DNA of 43,590 bases from contig SIHQ01000032.1 in assembly GCA_004762125.1 (NCBI GenBank), positions 1 to 43,590 on the forward strand, read 5' to 3'. Source of the stretch: Oceanospirillales bacterium (GTDB lineage: Bacteria > Pseudomonadota > Gammaproteobacteria > Pseudomonadales > Endozoicomonadaceae). The position numbers were made by a program, and so were the translations under genes. Below the pieces are notes generated by a model. It was not told where the DNA came from, did not search any database, and saw only the letters and a list, made by a program, of their open reading frames with translations. The first letter of the stretch is position 1, and each line of letters begins with the position of its first letter. Positions 1 to 8,638 of this stretch are shown here, piece by piece.

Positions 1-500
1 TCGGTGGTCATCGTCGATACAGTGTCTCTCAAGTGCTGGCCATTACTCATCCTGACCAAATAAAGCAGAACAGAATTAATGTGGGTTACGCTCGGGTATC
101 CTCGCATGACCAGAAAAAAGATCTGGAAACCCAAAAGCAAAGACTGGCTGATTACGGGGAGAGATTCGATACTTTCGACGTGATAGATGACCTCGGCAGC
201 AGCTTAAATTACCGTAAAAAGGGTCTTCGTCGTCTGATTCAAAGGGTCTGCCAGTCCAAAATAGATAAGCTGGTCTTGATTCATAAAGATAGACTGTTGC
301 GGTTTGGTAGTGAAATCATTTTCCAGCTATGCGCTTACTTTGGGACGGAAGTAGTGATTTTGGAGGAAGTGAATGAGACATTCGAAAACCGGCTGTGCCA
401 CGATGTTATTGAGTTGATGACAGTGTTTAGCGCAAGGTTGTACGGAAAAAGAAGCCATAGAAACAGGAAAAGCTTAAAATCTTCCACCATTGTCGCCTGA
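1..500 (+). CDS. tnpA: IS607-family serine recombinase TnpA, 5' end cut by window edge
   Basis: The frame is open from base 3, before the first possible start (GTG at 33). It begins with GGHRRYSVSQ, which matches the wing of the MerR-like helix-turn-helix at the N-terminus of IS607 TnpA. The recombinase domain follows: YARVSSHDQKKDLETQ carries the conserved nucleophilic serine region, and HKDRLLRFG is the second conserved block of the small serine recombinases. The DNA-binding part before GGHRRY lies outside the window. IS607 TnpA proteins are usually a little under 220 residues, so about 40-50 residues are missing on the left. The gene lies just upstream of a tnpB remnant, the usual tnpA-tnpB order. 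The C-terminus (SLKSSTIVA) appears intact. The family assignment is firm; whether the enzyme is active cannot be seen. Confidence 0.9.
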   Translation, partial: GGHRRYSVSQVLAITHPDQIKQNRINVGYARVSSHDQKKDLETQKQRLADYGERFDTFDVIDDLGSSLNYRKKGLRRLIQRVCQSKIDKLVLIHKDRLLRFGSEIIFQLCAYFGTEVVILEEVNETFENRLCHDVIELMTVFSARLYGKRSHRNRKSLKSSTIVA

Positions 501-538
501 TTAATATTGCGATTGTCGTGTAGCTTGTGTACGTTGCA

Positions 539-560
539 CAACTGTATATATAAACAGTTG
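539..560. promoter_or_regulatory. Inverted repeat upstream of tnpB, probable promoter/operator
   Basis: CAACTGT (539-545) and ACAGTTG (554-560) form a perfect 7-base inverted repeat around ATATATAA. It sits 14 bases before the tnpB start, and the AT core could serve as a -10 element. That a regulator such as TnpA binds here is inference only. Confidence 0.35.
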
Positions 561-573
561 CATAAAGCAGAGT

Positions 574-1802
574 ATGAGCGAAACCTATCTCACGTATCCG
601 GCCAAGCTGTCGTTGTCTCAGGAGCAGAAATGCTTTCTGGACGACTATGCTGTGCTGTTTGGTGAGGTGTGTCGCCAGTACTACGCTGCCCTGAAAAGCG
701 GCCGCTGTAAATCCCGAAAAGACTACCATGTCTTCACTGGCCAGCGCCTTCCTTATCGCGTTATGCGTGGCGTCGAGCAGCATTTAAAAGGTCAGATTAA
801 GTCGCAAGAGGCTAATCGAAAGAACTGCATTGCTCAGGACGAAAACAAGCTGGATACGCTGAAGGGCGATATTGCAAAGCTGGCCAAGAAGGTGGTCGGG
901 CAAAAGCGTTCCGGTCAGGATCACTCAAAAACTTCCCAGTCTCTCTTTCAGAAAAGACGTCGATTTAAACGACTGTCAGGCCGTATCGAGCGGATGAAAT
1001 CCGACAAAGATTCTCATATCTGCTTTGGTGGTAGAAAGCTGTTCAAGGCGAGGCATGATGCCAGTACTGAGGGTGGTCTGGCAGACTGGAAAGCAGAATG
1101 GCTGGACAAAAGACACAGTGAAATTAAGCTGGTTGGTTCCCATGATGAGGTTCTGGGGAACAGCAATTGCCAGATGAAGACTGCGGGTGATGACTTCGCT
1201 GTATCCATTGCGGTGCCTGAGTTGTTGCGGGAAAAGTATGGCACCCGTGTAACGATCAGCGCCTTGCTGTTATTGGCGATGCCGTGAAAGAAGTTGTTTC
1301 GATAGCCGAAGCGGCAAGAAAGCCGGTGGTTATTGAAAAGCTCGATTTTAAGCAGAAAAAGAGGCAGCTGCATAAAGAGAATCCGGTGTACGCCCGAATG
1401 CTCTCATCGCTGGCTTATGAAAAAATCAAATCCTTGATCGAAGTGAACTGCGCCAAACGGGGGCTGGAGTGCATTACGATTAATCCAGCGTACTCCTCGC
1501 AGATTGGGGCAGTAAAATACAAAGAGAAATACGGTTTATCCACGCATCACGCTGCAGCATTGGTGATAGCACGAAGAGGCTTAGGCTTCTGGGATAGGCC
1601 TTTAAGAAATGACTACCAGACTAAAGATAGGGTTGTGGTATCCCATCCGGCACCTGTAAGGAAAACCGGATCGGCAATGCTTTACTACCGTGAATTTTTT
1701 AGTTGGAAAAGACGACTCTTGCGAGAGATCGGCACTGGTATGCGCTTTGGGGAGGCTGTCGCTCTGGCAGCTGGAACGCAAAGGCGAAGCTTAGCTTCCT
1801 AG
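574..1802 (+). pseudogene. tnpB: TnpB (IS605/IS607-type RNA-guided nuclease), internally deleted and frameshifted
   Basis: Two overlapping frames give the two ends of one TnpB protein. The first (574-1287) holds the N-terminal basic region and the motif HICFGGRKLFKAR, typical of this group. The second frame is open well upstream of its GTG at 1284, reading QRLAVIGDAVKEVVSI, and continues with VVIEKLDFKQKKR, which carries the RuvC-II glutamate, then INPAYSSQIG and THHAAALVIARRGLGF. The piece that should carry the RuvC-I aspartate (GxDxN type) is absent, so a deletion with a frame change lies near 1255-1265. The product would be catalytically dead. There is no CxxC zinc finger between the RuvC-II and RuvC-III regions, and a histidine stands where an aspartate is usual; both are seen in a TnpB-related subgroup. 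Together the pieces give about 410 residues, shorter than I would expect for this group. Confidence 0.85.
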
Positions 1803-1860
1803 TCCGATGGAGGGCGCTACGTCGTCCTCCTCTAACCCTTTACTGTGGGGTTGAACTGGC
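1803..1860 (+). ncRNA. Candidate omega-RNA (guide RNA) 3' region of the TnpB element
   Basis: Right after the tnpB stop there are two stem-loops in series: GAGGGCG (1810-1816) pairs with CGTCCTC (1823-1829, one G-U pair), and AACCC (1834-1838) pairs with GGGTT (1848-1852). TnpB guide RNAs are known to come from the 3' end of tnpB and the element's right end and to be rich in hairpins. Position and structure fit, but neither the RNA nor the element end can be shown from sequence alone. Confidence 0.35.
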
Positions 1861-1922
1861 AAATGAGTAGGTTTGCGTAGGTTCATAAAAGCGGTTGATG
1901 TGGCTCCATTCCAGTATTTGAA

Positions 1923-1967
1923 CTAATACGATCAACTTGACTCTATAACCCTGGTCAAGCGTATTAG
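1923..1967. repeat. Two-part inverted repeat just before the 620-aa exported protein gene
   Basis: CTAATACG (1923-1930) pairs with CGTATTAG (1960-1967), and inside it CTTGAC (1936-1941) pairs with GTCAAG (1954-1959). Five unpaired bases (ATCAA) lie on the left arm only. The structure ends 11 bases before the start codon at 1979, so in an mRNA it would sit at the ribosome-binding region. It could also be the end of a small mobile repeat. Confidence 0.5.
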
Positions 1968-1978
1968 AGATAATAATA

Positions 1979-3841
1979 ATGAAGTTTTCTACAGTTTCGA
2001 TGGCATGTGTTCTCAACACTTGCCTGCTATTCAGCCCGACAGGTTATTCTGATTCGGGTGATTCTCAATTACAAGTAAAGCTCCAGGACACGTCTGTTAT
2101 CGCGGATAAGGATCTTGCTATCTATACCAGTAGCCAAAAACAGATAGATCATCTGGTTAATCGTTTTGGTGGCTATGAAGCAGAGATTGCACAATCTGTC
2201 ATTGCTGATTCTGGACTGCAGTTGTCGAATCAGGCACGTGAACACCTGCTGTACCAACTCCAAAATAGACACTTGATTCTCAGAGAAAAATTGAGTGCTC
2301 TTCTGGTGGATGCGCAGAATGAGAATTGGCAATCGGCTCTGTTTACGGAAGCGGATGCTTTTGATGCTCTGTTGATCGGATATATAGATAAGACGCTGGA
2401 GTTGACTGATTTCCTTGACCTTTATGGTTATGTTGAAATGGTCCATGACCAAAAACCAAGCGGTTATTTGGCAGGCACGGTGATTAGGCGCATCAAAGTT
2501 AATTCATTAAATGATAAGAACGTTAAAGTTTGGAGAAACAAAGTAAAAAGAGAGTACTACCATATCCTACGTTCGAGATTTATGAATGAAGCGTTTAGTA
2601 ACACGAAAGACTATCAGCGTTATTTTACCGTCGTTGAATTTCCTGACTGTAAGTCACCATGTCTCAAAGATTTGGACAGTGACGACTCTCTAAATAAGGT
2701 AGGCCCTCACAAGTTCAATTATCGTTATCTAGCTGTTCTGGATAAAGAAGCCCCTATTGCGGCTGTTATCGGAGATGATGACAAATCCATGGTCTTCCCT
2801 CCAGTTGCTTTGATTGATAATTTTCGTCGATCAGCATCAAAGACTGCAGAAGATGATCTGATCAGGATAGTACCGACTCTTGGCGCTCATAATATGAAAG
2901 AAGTCAGAGCCATGAGAGGGGCAAATCAACACCCGTTTCAGTTGTATCATCCAGCTGCAGAAAATCTGCTCTACCCCCATAATATGTTTGCTGGAAACCT
3001 TGCCGGCCGCCATGATTTTTTTCATATTATGATTTTGTCGTTTATGCCCAAGCATCTGCAGCAGGCATTTTACAAAGTTCATGATATTGATATGGAGCTG
3101 ATGACAGCGTTAAAACCTGCTTACGGGCCTGACAGTAAAGTTAAAAGTTTGCAGGATTTTGACTGGGAGTTTCTGGAAGGCATGAAGCTGGTAGTAGGTG
3201 AGACAGGATCCATCTCACCGAAAATTATTTCAACGTTTGAACTTCTGGTTCGGCCTGAAGAACGAATGGGGTTACATACCAGTCCACTGCTTAAATCGAC
3301 TGAGTACCATAATTCAGCGGATGATCAAGCGAGTGATATTGCTTTGGATCTGCCCTTTCCGAAATTTATCAGTCGAGTGCCTAATCTTCAGGGAATGGAA
3401 TATTACACGACGTTAATGGAAATCATTGCACCAACCAGTCAGACCTACGATGGATATTTGAGATTCAATTACCAGCTGTACCGCATAGTTCGAGAACTTA
3501 CATCGCAAACTGCAGATCAGAAAGGCTCAGAGAGCTCCAGGATGATGGGCTTTTTTTCATACATGATACATGCGACTGGAACACCTTCAGCTGATTGTCA
3601 GCTGCCTGAATCTACTGATACTGAGGTAATTGAGTATTTCAGGGGTGTTAAGTGCCAGTTACCTGATATCGGTGAAGAGTATGATGATCTCTTTGCTGAA
3701 ATGAATGAACGTTATCTGGAAAACCAGCTAACGAAAGATTCCGTACAGGAAAGAAAAGAATCCTATAGCATGGAAAGCATACTAAGACTGTTGCATTTCT
3801 GGATTGATTTTGTCCATTTCAATGCAGACACGAAGCACTAG
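1979..3841 (+). CDS. Exported protein of unknown function (620 aa)
   Basis: I do not recognise a family. The N-terminus (MKFSTVSMACVLNTCLLFSP, then GYSDSG) looks like a Sec signal peptide with cleavage around residue 24, so the protein is probably periplasmic or secreted. The body is mixed and soluble-looking with no further membrane segment. A central part reads GRHDFFH, with closely spaced histidines and an aspartate that could bind a metal; this is only a suggestion. Several cysteine pairs (for example CKSPC) are consistent with an oxidising compartment. The ATG at 1979 follows a TAATAATA stretch with no clear Shine-Dalgarno sequence, but the signal peptide begins exactly there. It stands alone between the IS607 element and the convergent nap operon. 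Weak initiation and the IS next door suggest accessory DNA. Confidence 0.75.
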   Translation: MKFSTVSMACVLNTCLLFSPTGYSDSGDSQLQVKLQDTSVIADKDLAIYTSSQKQIDHLVNRFGGYEAEIAQSVIADSGLQLSNQAREHLLYQLQNRHLILREKLSALLVDAQNENWQSALFTEADAFDALLIGYIDKTLELTDFLDLYGYVEMVHDQKPSGYLAGTVIRRIKVNSLNDKNVKVWRNKVKREYYHILRSRFMNEAFSNTKDYQRYFTVVEFPDCKSPCLKDLDSDDSLNKVGPHKFNYRYLAVLDKEAPIAAVIGDDDKSMVFPPVALIDNFRRSASKTAEDDLIRIVPTLGAHNMKEVRAMRGANQHPFQLYHPAAENLLYPHNMFAGNLAGRHDFFHIMILSFMPKHLQQAFYKVHDIDMELMTALKPAYGPDSKVKSLQDFDWEFLEGMKLVVGETGSISPKIISTFELLVRPEERMGLHTSPLLKSTEYHNSADDQASDIALDLPFPKFISRVPNLQGMEYYTTLMEIIAPTSQTYDGYLRFNYQLYRIVRELTSQTADQKGSESSRMMGFFSYMIHATGTPSADCQLPESTDTEVIEYFRGVKCQLPDIGEEYDDLFAEMNERYLENQLTKDSVQERKESYSMESILRLLHFWIDFVHFNADTKH

Positions 3842-3854
3842 ACATGCTTTTTTG

Positions 3855-3875
3855 ATTGTCTATTTGATAGACAAT
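3855..3875. terminator. Hairpin between convergent genes, weak terminator candidate
   Basis: ATTGTCTA (3855-3862) pairs perfectly with TAGACAAT (3868-3875) around a 5-base loop. It lies between the 620-aa gene and the last nap-operon gene, which converge. Neither strand has a proper T run directly after the stem, so termination is uncertain. Confidence 0.35.
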
Positions 3876-3913
3876 TCGTTGATAGCTAAAGGTGTCGATA
3901 CCCTGAGTTCTTT

Positions 3914-4045
3914 TCAGTTTTCAGGGTGCATACGCTCAATAAGAAAGCAGGCAATCAGGGCCGTGACGATAAACCCGGATATAAAAATAACCGGCATGGC
4001 CATATAGCCTAGCGTGTACCAGATAATGGATTCTAAAGTGCTCAT
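3914..4045 (-). CDS. Small nap-operon membrane protein (43 aa, TIGR02808-like)
   Basis: This short gene starts with ATG at 4045 behind a strong AGGAG (complement of 4052-4056) and ends with TGA at 3914. It encodes one hydrophobic helix, from about residue 8 to 35 (LGYMAMPVIFISGFIV and onward), flanked by MSTLES and ERMHPEN. Size, sequence style and position after napC fit the family of very short proteins described as TIGR02808, found with nap genes in gammaproteobacteria. It lies 12 bases after napC, so it is surely co-transcribed. Its role is unknown; a helper in anchoring or assembling the Nap complex is a guess. It differs from NapE, which has another sequence pattern. Confidence 0.75.
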   Translation of the reverse strand: MSTLESIIWYTLGYMAMPVIFISGFIVTALIACFLIERMHPEN

Positions 4046-4057
4046 AGAGTTCTCCTG

Positions 4058-4654
4058 TTACCAATTAGGTACGCCTGACATATCTGGCAGATGATGGGCA
4101 ATGCCTTTATGACAGTCTATACATGTCATTTCTCCGGATGCAAGGGCAGTCCTGTGTTTATGAGCAGCCCTGCTGGACTGTACCGAGAAATCCATGTATT
4201 CAAAGTTGTGACAGTTACGACACTCTCTGGAATCATTGGCTTTCATTCGAGCCCACTCCCGTTCTGCCATGAATTTTCGATGATCAAGGAATTTATCTCT
4301 GGTATCTATAACACCGGTGATTTTTCCCCACACCTCTTTACTAGCCTGCACTTTTCGTACAATTTTGTGAGTCCACTCATGGGGAACATGGCAATCCGGG
4401 CAACTGGCACGAACACCTGACCGGTTGCTGTAATGAATGGTGGTCTTCATCTCTTCAAAGGGGTTGTCTTCCATCTCATGGCAACCCGTACAGAATGCTT
4501 CGGTATTACTGGCTTCCATCAATGTATTGAAGCCTCCCCAGAAGACAATGCCAGCAATAAAGCCAAAAGAGAGAATCAGCCAGAGAGCAAGAGCCACTGG
4601 CCGAGACAAAAGCTGCCAGTAGCGCTTTATAAAATCAGGTAGAGGCAGCTTCAT
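4058..4654 (-). CDS. napC: Tetrahaem cytochrome c quinol dehydrogenase NapC
   Basis: NapC takes electrons from membrane quinol and passes them to the periplasmic NapAB nitrate reductase. The 198-residue protein has one N-terminal membrane anchor (about residues 17-40, [20 protein letters not shown]) and four haem-binding motifs: CTGCH, CPDCH, CRNCH and CIDCH. This is the NapC/NirT pattern and length. Its ATG overlaps the napB stop in an ATGA junction, which suggests translational coupling. There is no napG or napH in the cluster, so NapC would be the only quinol donor encoded here. Confidence 0.95.
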   Translation of the reverse strand: MKLPLPDFIKRYWQLLSRPVALALWLILSFGFIAGIVFWGGFNTLMEASNTEAFCTGCHEMEDNPFEEMKTTIHYSNRSGVRASCPDCHVPHEWTHKIVRKVQASKEVWGKITGVIDTRDKFLDHRKFMAEREWARMKANDSRECRNCHNFEYMDFSVQSSRAAHKHRTALASGEMTCIDCHKGIAHHLPDMSGVPNW

Positions 4655-5127
4655 GGTGTTTTCAAACTCTCGACAGGTTCAAAAATATTCGGCACCAGTG
4701 CTTTGGCATTGACCTGTGGAACATGACACTGGGTACAGAAGTAGCGTGACGGAGATACATCCGCTAACACTTGGCCGTTACGATCACGAAAATGAGAGAT
4801 ACCAATTCGCGTAGCTCCGGCACTGACTGCATTGTCCCAGGAATGACAGTGCAGGCAGCGATTGTCATTGTTGGTGATTTTATAGCCGCGAATGGAGTGA
4901 GGGATCAGTGGTGGCTGGCCAACGTAATTCAGGTCAAGAAGTTCCCTTTCTTTAGGGAACTTCTTGAGTGCAGGCGCTTTTGCTTCTTCCGAAATAGCCG
5001 TGGGTCCGCGCAGTGATTCAACGGACTCATTGCTTTCAGCGGCCACTGACTGAGTTGAAAGAGAACTGCAACATACAATGGCCGTCAGAGCTAAAGGAAA
5101 CCAGTGTTTGAAATGGCACAACTTCAT
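4651..5127 (-). CDS. napB: Dihaem cytochrome c subunit NapB of periplasmic nitrate reductase
   Basis: NapB is the small electron-transfer subunit that feeds NapA in the periplasm. I start it at ATG 5127, behind GAGG, which gives a normal signal peptide ([20 protein letters not shown], then SVAAES) and 158 residues. The longer open frame to 5235 would run into napA and add 36 residues before the signal peptide. Two haem motifs are present, CLHCH and CTQCH, and the histidine-rich stretch PPLIPHSI typical of NapB precedes the first. It overlaps napC by 4 bases and follows napA by 37 bases. Confidence 0.93.
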   Translation of the reverse strand: MKLCHFKHWFPLALTAIVCCSSLSTQSVAAESNESVESLRGPTAISEEAKAPALKKFPKERELLDLNYVGQPPLIPHSIRGYKITNNDNRCLHCHSWDNAVSAGATRIGISHFRDRNGQVLADVSPSRYFCTQCHVPQVNAKALVPNIFEPVESLKTP

Positions 5128-5164
5128 TGGCTTAACCTCAATGTCATCGTCGTATTGAATGGGT

Positions 5165-7657
5165 TCATGCAACCTTTTCAATACGCACCGGACATTTTTT
5201 GTAATCAGTCTGCTTGGAGAGTGGATCAGTCGCATCCAGAATCAGCTTGTTTACCAGTTCATTGGCATCAAAGAAGGGCATAAAGGTAAAACCTCTGTGC
5301 ATGGTATTTCTACCCCGAGTTTCGACCCGGCTACGGACTTCTCCGCGACGAGAGATAATCATGGCTTCTTCCCCACGGCGTAGACCCCGTTCACGGGCAT
5401 CGTCGGGGTGCATGTAAATCACAGCGTCCGGAAAGGCTTTATACAACTCAGGTACCCGTTGAGTCATCGAGCCTGAATGCCAGTGCTCAAGAACCCTGCC
5501 GGTACAGAGCCAGAGATCATATTCATCATCAGGCTGTTCTGGGGGTGGCTCATAGGGCAAGGCAAATAGCCAAGCTTTACCATCCGGTTTACCATAGAAT
5601 TCAAACTCACTGCCTTCCTTGACATAAGGGTCACTGTCCTCGTGAAAACGACGGAGGGTCTCTTTGCCATCTACCACTGGCCAGCGCAAGCCACGCACTT
5701 TGTGATAGTCATCAAAAGGCGCTAGGTCATGGGCTTTACCACGGCCAAAGGTGGCGTACTCCTCGAATAAGCCTTTCTGAACATAAAAACCGAACTGTTT
5801 TGATTCGAAGTTGTTCTTTTTCGGGTTGGTCTGATCGAGAGGGAAGCGGTCGACATTACCGTTTTGGTAGAGCACGTCAAAAAGTGTTTTACCTCTGACT
5901 TCCGGTTGTTTGCTGATCAGCTCTTCTGGCCAGACTTCTTCTATCTTGAAGTACTTGGAAAACTCCATGAGTTGCCAGAGATCACTGCGAGCTTCTGCAG
6001 GGGGATCAACTTGTTGATACCAGAACTGGGTTCGACGCTCGGCATTACCATAAGCACCCTCTTTTTCTACCCACATAGCGGTAGGAAGAATCAGGTCAGC
6101 AACAGACGTAGAAACGGTAGGGTAGGGGTCGGAAACAATGATGAAATTTTCAGGATTTCGATAACCGGGCAAAGTCCCTTCATTCAGATTTGGGGCGGTC
6201 TGAACATTGTTGCTGCATAAGAGCCAGTAAGCATTAATTTTGCCTTTATTCAGCATGCGATCCTGAAGTACCGCATGGTAACCGGGTTGGGCCGGAATAG
6301 TGCCAGAAGGGAGTTTCCAGATTTTTTCTGTCTTGGCCCGATGCTCGGGGTTGGTGACTACCATGTCTGCAGGTAGACGATGACTGAATGTGCCTACTTC
6401 TCTGGCTGTGCCACAAGCAGATGGTTGGCCGGTCAGAGAGAACGGGCTGTTACCAGGCTGGGAAATTTTACCCGTCAACAGATGCATATTATAAAGAATA
6501 TTATTCATCCAGACACCACGGGTATGCTGGTTTACGCCCATAGTCCAGAGTGACATTACCTTGGTGTCAGGGTCGGCATAAAGCTCTGCCAGTTCCAGCA
6601 GGGATTTTTTGCTGACTTTAGACAGTTTACTGACTTTCTCAAGGGTGTATTCACTGACGAACGAGGCGAAGTCTTCAAATTTTATTTCTTCTGAACCGCC
6701 ATCGTTGGGGTTTGCTGCTTTCATCTGTATAGGATTTGTGTCAGCGAGACCATAGCCAATATCGGTTACGCCCATTCGGAAACGGGTGTGTTTTTCGACG
6801 AACTCCTTGTTGACCCGGTTGGTTGAAATAATGTGATGGCATATGAAATTGCCGATAGCCAAGTCAGTCTGCGGTTCAAAGATGATAGGTAGGTGAGCAA
6901 GTTCGCAGGATCTGTGCCTATAAGTGCTTAATACAGATACACGAACGTGGTCAAACGCTAGCACACGAGCGGCCACCCGGCTCCAGAGTACCGGATGACA
7001 CTCCGCCATATTTGAGCCCCAAAGCACAAAGTTATCAGCATGTTCAAAATCGTCGTAGCAGCCCATGGGTTCGTCAATGCCGAAGGTCCGCATAAAGCCA
7101 CCAACAGCTGATGCCATACAATGTCGGGCATTGGGATCAAGATTGTTGGAGCGAAGGCCGGCTTTCATAAACTTTGATGCGGCGTAACCTTCCCAGACCG
7201 TCCACTGACCAGAGCCAAACATGCCCACAGCTGTCGGACCTTTTTCTTTGAGCGTCTTTTTAAATTTTTCAGCCATGATCTGAAAAGCAGTGTCCCAGTT
7301 GACCGGAGTGAACTCGCCTTCTTTATCGTATTTGCCGTTTTTCATCCTCAACAACGGTGTGGTCAGACGGTCAGCGCCGTACATAATCTTTGATAGAAAA
7401 TAACCTTTGATGCAGTTCAGCCCCCGGTTTACCGGCGAGTCCGGGTCAGCCTGAGTGGCCACCACGCGGCCCTCTTTTACGCCCACGAGAACACTGCAAC
7501 CTGTGCCACAGAAACGACAGGGCGCTTTGTCCCAGTCGATGTGATCTTTGCCTGCTTTTGCCAGCACTTGCGTAGCGGGTGTCACAGCTAATCCTGCTGC
7601 ACTGGCGGCTGCAGCTGCGGCGGAAGATTTGAGAAAGGAACGGCGGCTGTTATTCAT
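5165..7657 (-). CDS. napA: Periplasmic nitrate reductase catalytic subunit NapA
   Basis: NapA reduces nitrate to nitrite with a bis-MGD molybdenum cofactor and one 4Fe-4S cluster. With the start at ATG 7657 it is 830 residues, the normal length. A twin-arginine signal ([18 protein letters not shown]) shows export by the Tat pathway. The cluster motif follows as [13 protein letters not shown] with the fourth cysteine in [10 protein letters not shown]. Cys180 in ARHCMASAV is the expected molybdenum ligand. The C-terminal molydopterin-dinucleotide-binding part includes [16 protein letters not shown]. An in-frame extension to 7810 exists but would bury the Tat signal and overlap napD completely. 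The real start overlaps the 3' end of napD by 8 bases. Confidence 0.96.
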   Translation of the reverse strand: MNNSRRSFLKSSAAAAAASAAGLAVTPATQVLAKAGKDHIDWDKAPCRFCGTGCSVLVGVKEGRVVATQADPDSPVNRGLNCIKGYFLSKIMYGADRLTTPLLRMKNGKYDKEGEFTPVNWDTAFQIMAEKFKKTLKEKGPTAVGMFGSGQWTVWEGYAASKFMKAGLRSNNLDPNARHCMASAVGGFMRTFGIDEPMGCYDDFEHADNFVLWGSNMAECHPVLWSRVAARVLAFDHVRVSVLSTYRHRSCELAHLPIIFEPQTDLAIGNFICHHIISTNRVNKEFVEKHTRFRMGVTDIGYGLADTNPIQMKAANPNDGGSEEIKFEDFASFVSEYTLEKVSKLSKVSKKSLLELAELYADPDTKVMSLWTMGVNQHTRGVWMNNILYNMHLLTGKISQPGNSPFSLTGQPSACGTAREVGTFSHRLPADMVVTNPEHRAKTEKIWKLPSGTIPAQPGYHAVLQDRMLNKGKINAYWLLCSNNVQTAPNLNEGTLPGYRNPENFIIVSDPYPTVSTSVADLILPTAMWVEKEGAYGNAERRTQFWYQQVDPPAEARSDLWQLMEFSKYFKIEEVWPEELISKQPEVRGKTLFDVLYQNGNVDRFPLDQTNPKKNNFESKQFGFYVQKGLFEEYATFGRGKAHDLAPFDDYHKVRGLRWPVVDGKETLRRFHEDSDPYVKEGSEFEFYGKPDGKAWLFALPYEPPPEQPDDEYDLWLCTGRVLEHWHSGSMTQRVPELYKAFPDAVIYMHPDDARERGLRRGEEAMIISRRGEVRSRVETRGRNTMHRGFTFMPFFDANELVNKLILDATDPLSKQTDYKKCPVRIEKVA

Positions 7658-7976
7658 GGCAATGACTCGGTTCGATACTGCTTTCAGCAGCCAGGACATC
7701 AGAAATCGGCTCTGTATGGCTGTAAGCCAGTGAAAGGTCGACAATACCGGGTAGATTTCGAATGGTTTCGATCTGGTCAGTGATTCGGCAATCGCCAGGC
7801 AGTTCTTCAAGTGTCACTGCAAAGCGGCCGTTTTCACTGCTGTTGTATATATCCAGTCCGGAGATTGTTTTTAGGCGAATGAGCAGCTGCTGATAGTCTT
7901 CAGCTCTGGACAGCAGCACCAAACCACAGACGATGTATTCAGAGGTGTTCGTCGGACAGTCATCAGGCTGTTTCAT
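7650..7976 (-). CDS. napD: NapD, chaperone for NapA maturation
   Basis: NapD binds the Tat signal of NapA and holds back export until the cofactor is inserted. The ATG at 7976 follows GAGGATACTTCTT, giving 108 residues; the open frame continues upstream to 8045 but would lie inside napF. The sequence [16 protein letters not shown] and the later GRFAVTLEE fit the ferredoxin-like fold of NapD, which starts with a similar strand in other species. The gene lies between napF and napA and overlaps both, as in many nap operons. NapD proteins are short and divergent, so position adds much of the confidence. Confidence 0.88.
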   Translation of the reverse strand: MKQPDDCPTNTSEYIVCGLVLLSRAEDYQQLLIRLKTISGLDIYNSSENGRFAVTLEELPGDCRITDQIETIRNLPGIVDLSLAYSHTEPISDVLAAESSIEPSHCHE

Positions 7977-8484
7977 AAGAAGTATCCTCAAGATGCTGAT
8001 CGATTTCCACAGCGTTAGCTGGGCAGACCTGGTAGCAAGCCCCACAACCCGTGCAGAGATCCTGATTGATCAAGGGAGTACCTGTGCCAGTAACATTAAG
8101 TTGTATGCGGATCGCTCGAACTTCACACATGTCGACACAGCTCTGGCAGGCAATACCTGCAAGTGTTAAACACCGGTGGCTAATGGTTGCCGTCAGTGAC
8201 CAAGGCTGAGGCTTGTTCATCAGCGCTTGGGAGGGGCAGATGTCGAGACACTGTCGACAGAAAGTACATTCACCCGCACTGAAGTCGATCACTGGAAAGC
8301 CCGTTCCTTTACTGGATAAAATATCGGTAGGGCAGGCGTCAACGCATCGATTACATTGGCTGCACTGCTGAAGAAACTGATCTTCGGCTAACGACCATGG
8401 TGGGTAAACAGGTTGGCTGGTTTGACCGTCAAACTTACCACTAAGCAGTGCTCTGCGTGCCGGATTGGTCGGACTACCAAGCAT
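7963..8484 (-). CDS. napF: Ferredoxin-type protein NapF
   Basis: NapF is a cytoplasmic iron-sulfur protein that assists maturation of NapA. Four cysteine clusters are visible: CSQCNRCVDACP, CTFCRQCLDICP, a third with CQSCVDMC, and CTGCGACYQVCP. The N-terminus NPARRALLSGK resembles the RR start of other NapF proteins. I choose ATG 8484 with GAGG five bases before it (173 residues); an upstream TTG at 8517 would add 11 residues without a good ribosome site. It is the first gene of the operon, so the promoter should lie in 8485-8638. I saw no clear FNR half-site pair (TTGAT-N4-ATCAA) there. Confidence 0.93.
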   Translation of the reverse strand: MLGSPTNPARRALLSGKFDGQTSQPVYPPWSLAEDQFLQQCSQCNRCVDACPTDILSSKGTGFPVIDFSAGECTFCRQCLDICPSQALMNKPQPWSLTATISHRCLTLAGIACQSCVDMCEVRAIRIQLNVTGTGTPLINQDLCTGCGACYQVCPANAVEIDQHLEDTSYETA

Positions 8485-8638
8485 GGAAACCTCATAAACA
8501 GCTGATGAAGCACTCAAGATCGACCCGTAATAAACTGAATCGAGATGGTGATAAATTGCTGGCAGTCAGTATAGATCTCTGTCAGCTATTTACCTGAAGG
8601 TTTTTGTTTTTTACTTCTGAAGGGGGGTGAGAAGGCTT

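Larger units (their letters stand above)
1..1860 (+). mobile_element. IS607-type insertion sequence (left end outside window, right end not defined)
   Basis: A serine-recombinase gene followed by a tnpB gene is the defining content of IS607 elements. These elements lack terminal inverted repeats and make no target duplication, so the right boundary cannot be read from the sequence. I place it provisionally after the two hairpins at 1810-1852, which resemble the 3' guide-RNA region of TnpB elements. The tnpB gene is broken, so at most the recombinase may still work. Confidence 0.7.

Noticed and set aside
3914-4045. Calling the small nap-operon protein NapE
   Set aside because: Its sequence and position after napC do not fit NapE, which is usually first in the operon and has a different pattern.
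4651-5235. NapB starting at 5235
   Set aside because: It would run through the end of napA and precede the signal peptide by 36 residues; ATG 5127 has its own GAGG.
5165-7810. NapA starting at 7810 with a 51-residue extension
   Set aside because: It would place the twin-arginine signal inside the protein and cover napD; ATG 7657 gives the normal length.
8485-8638. FNR or Nar site upstream of napF
   Set aside because: I searched for TTGAT-N4-ATCAA and similar half-sites and found no convincing match.
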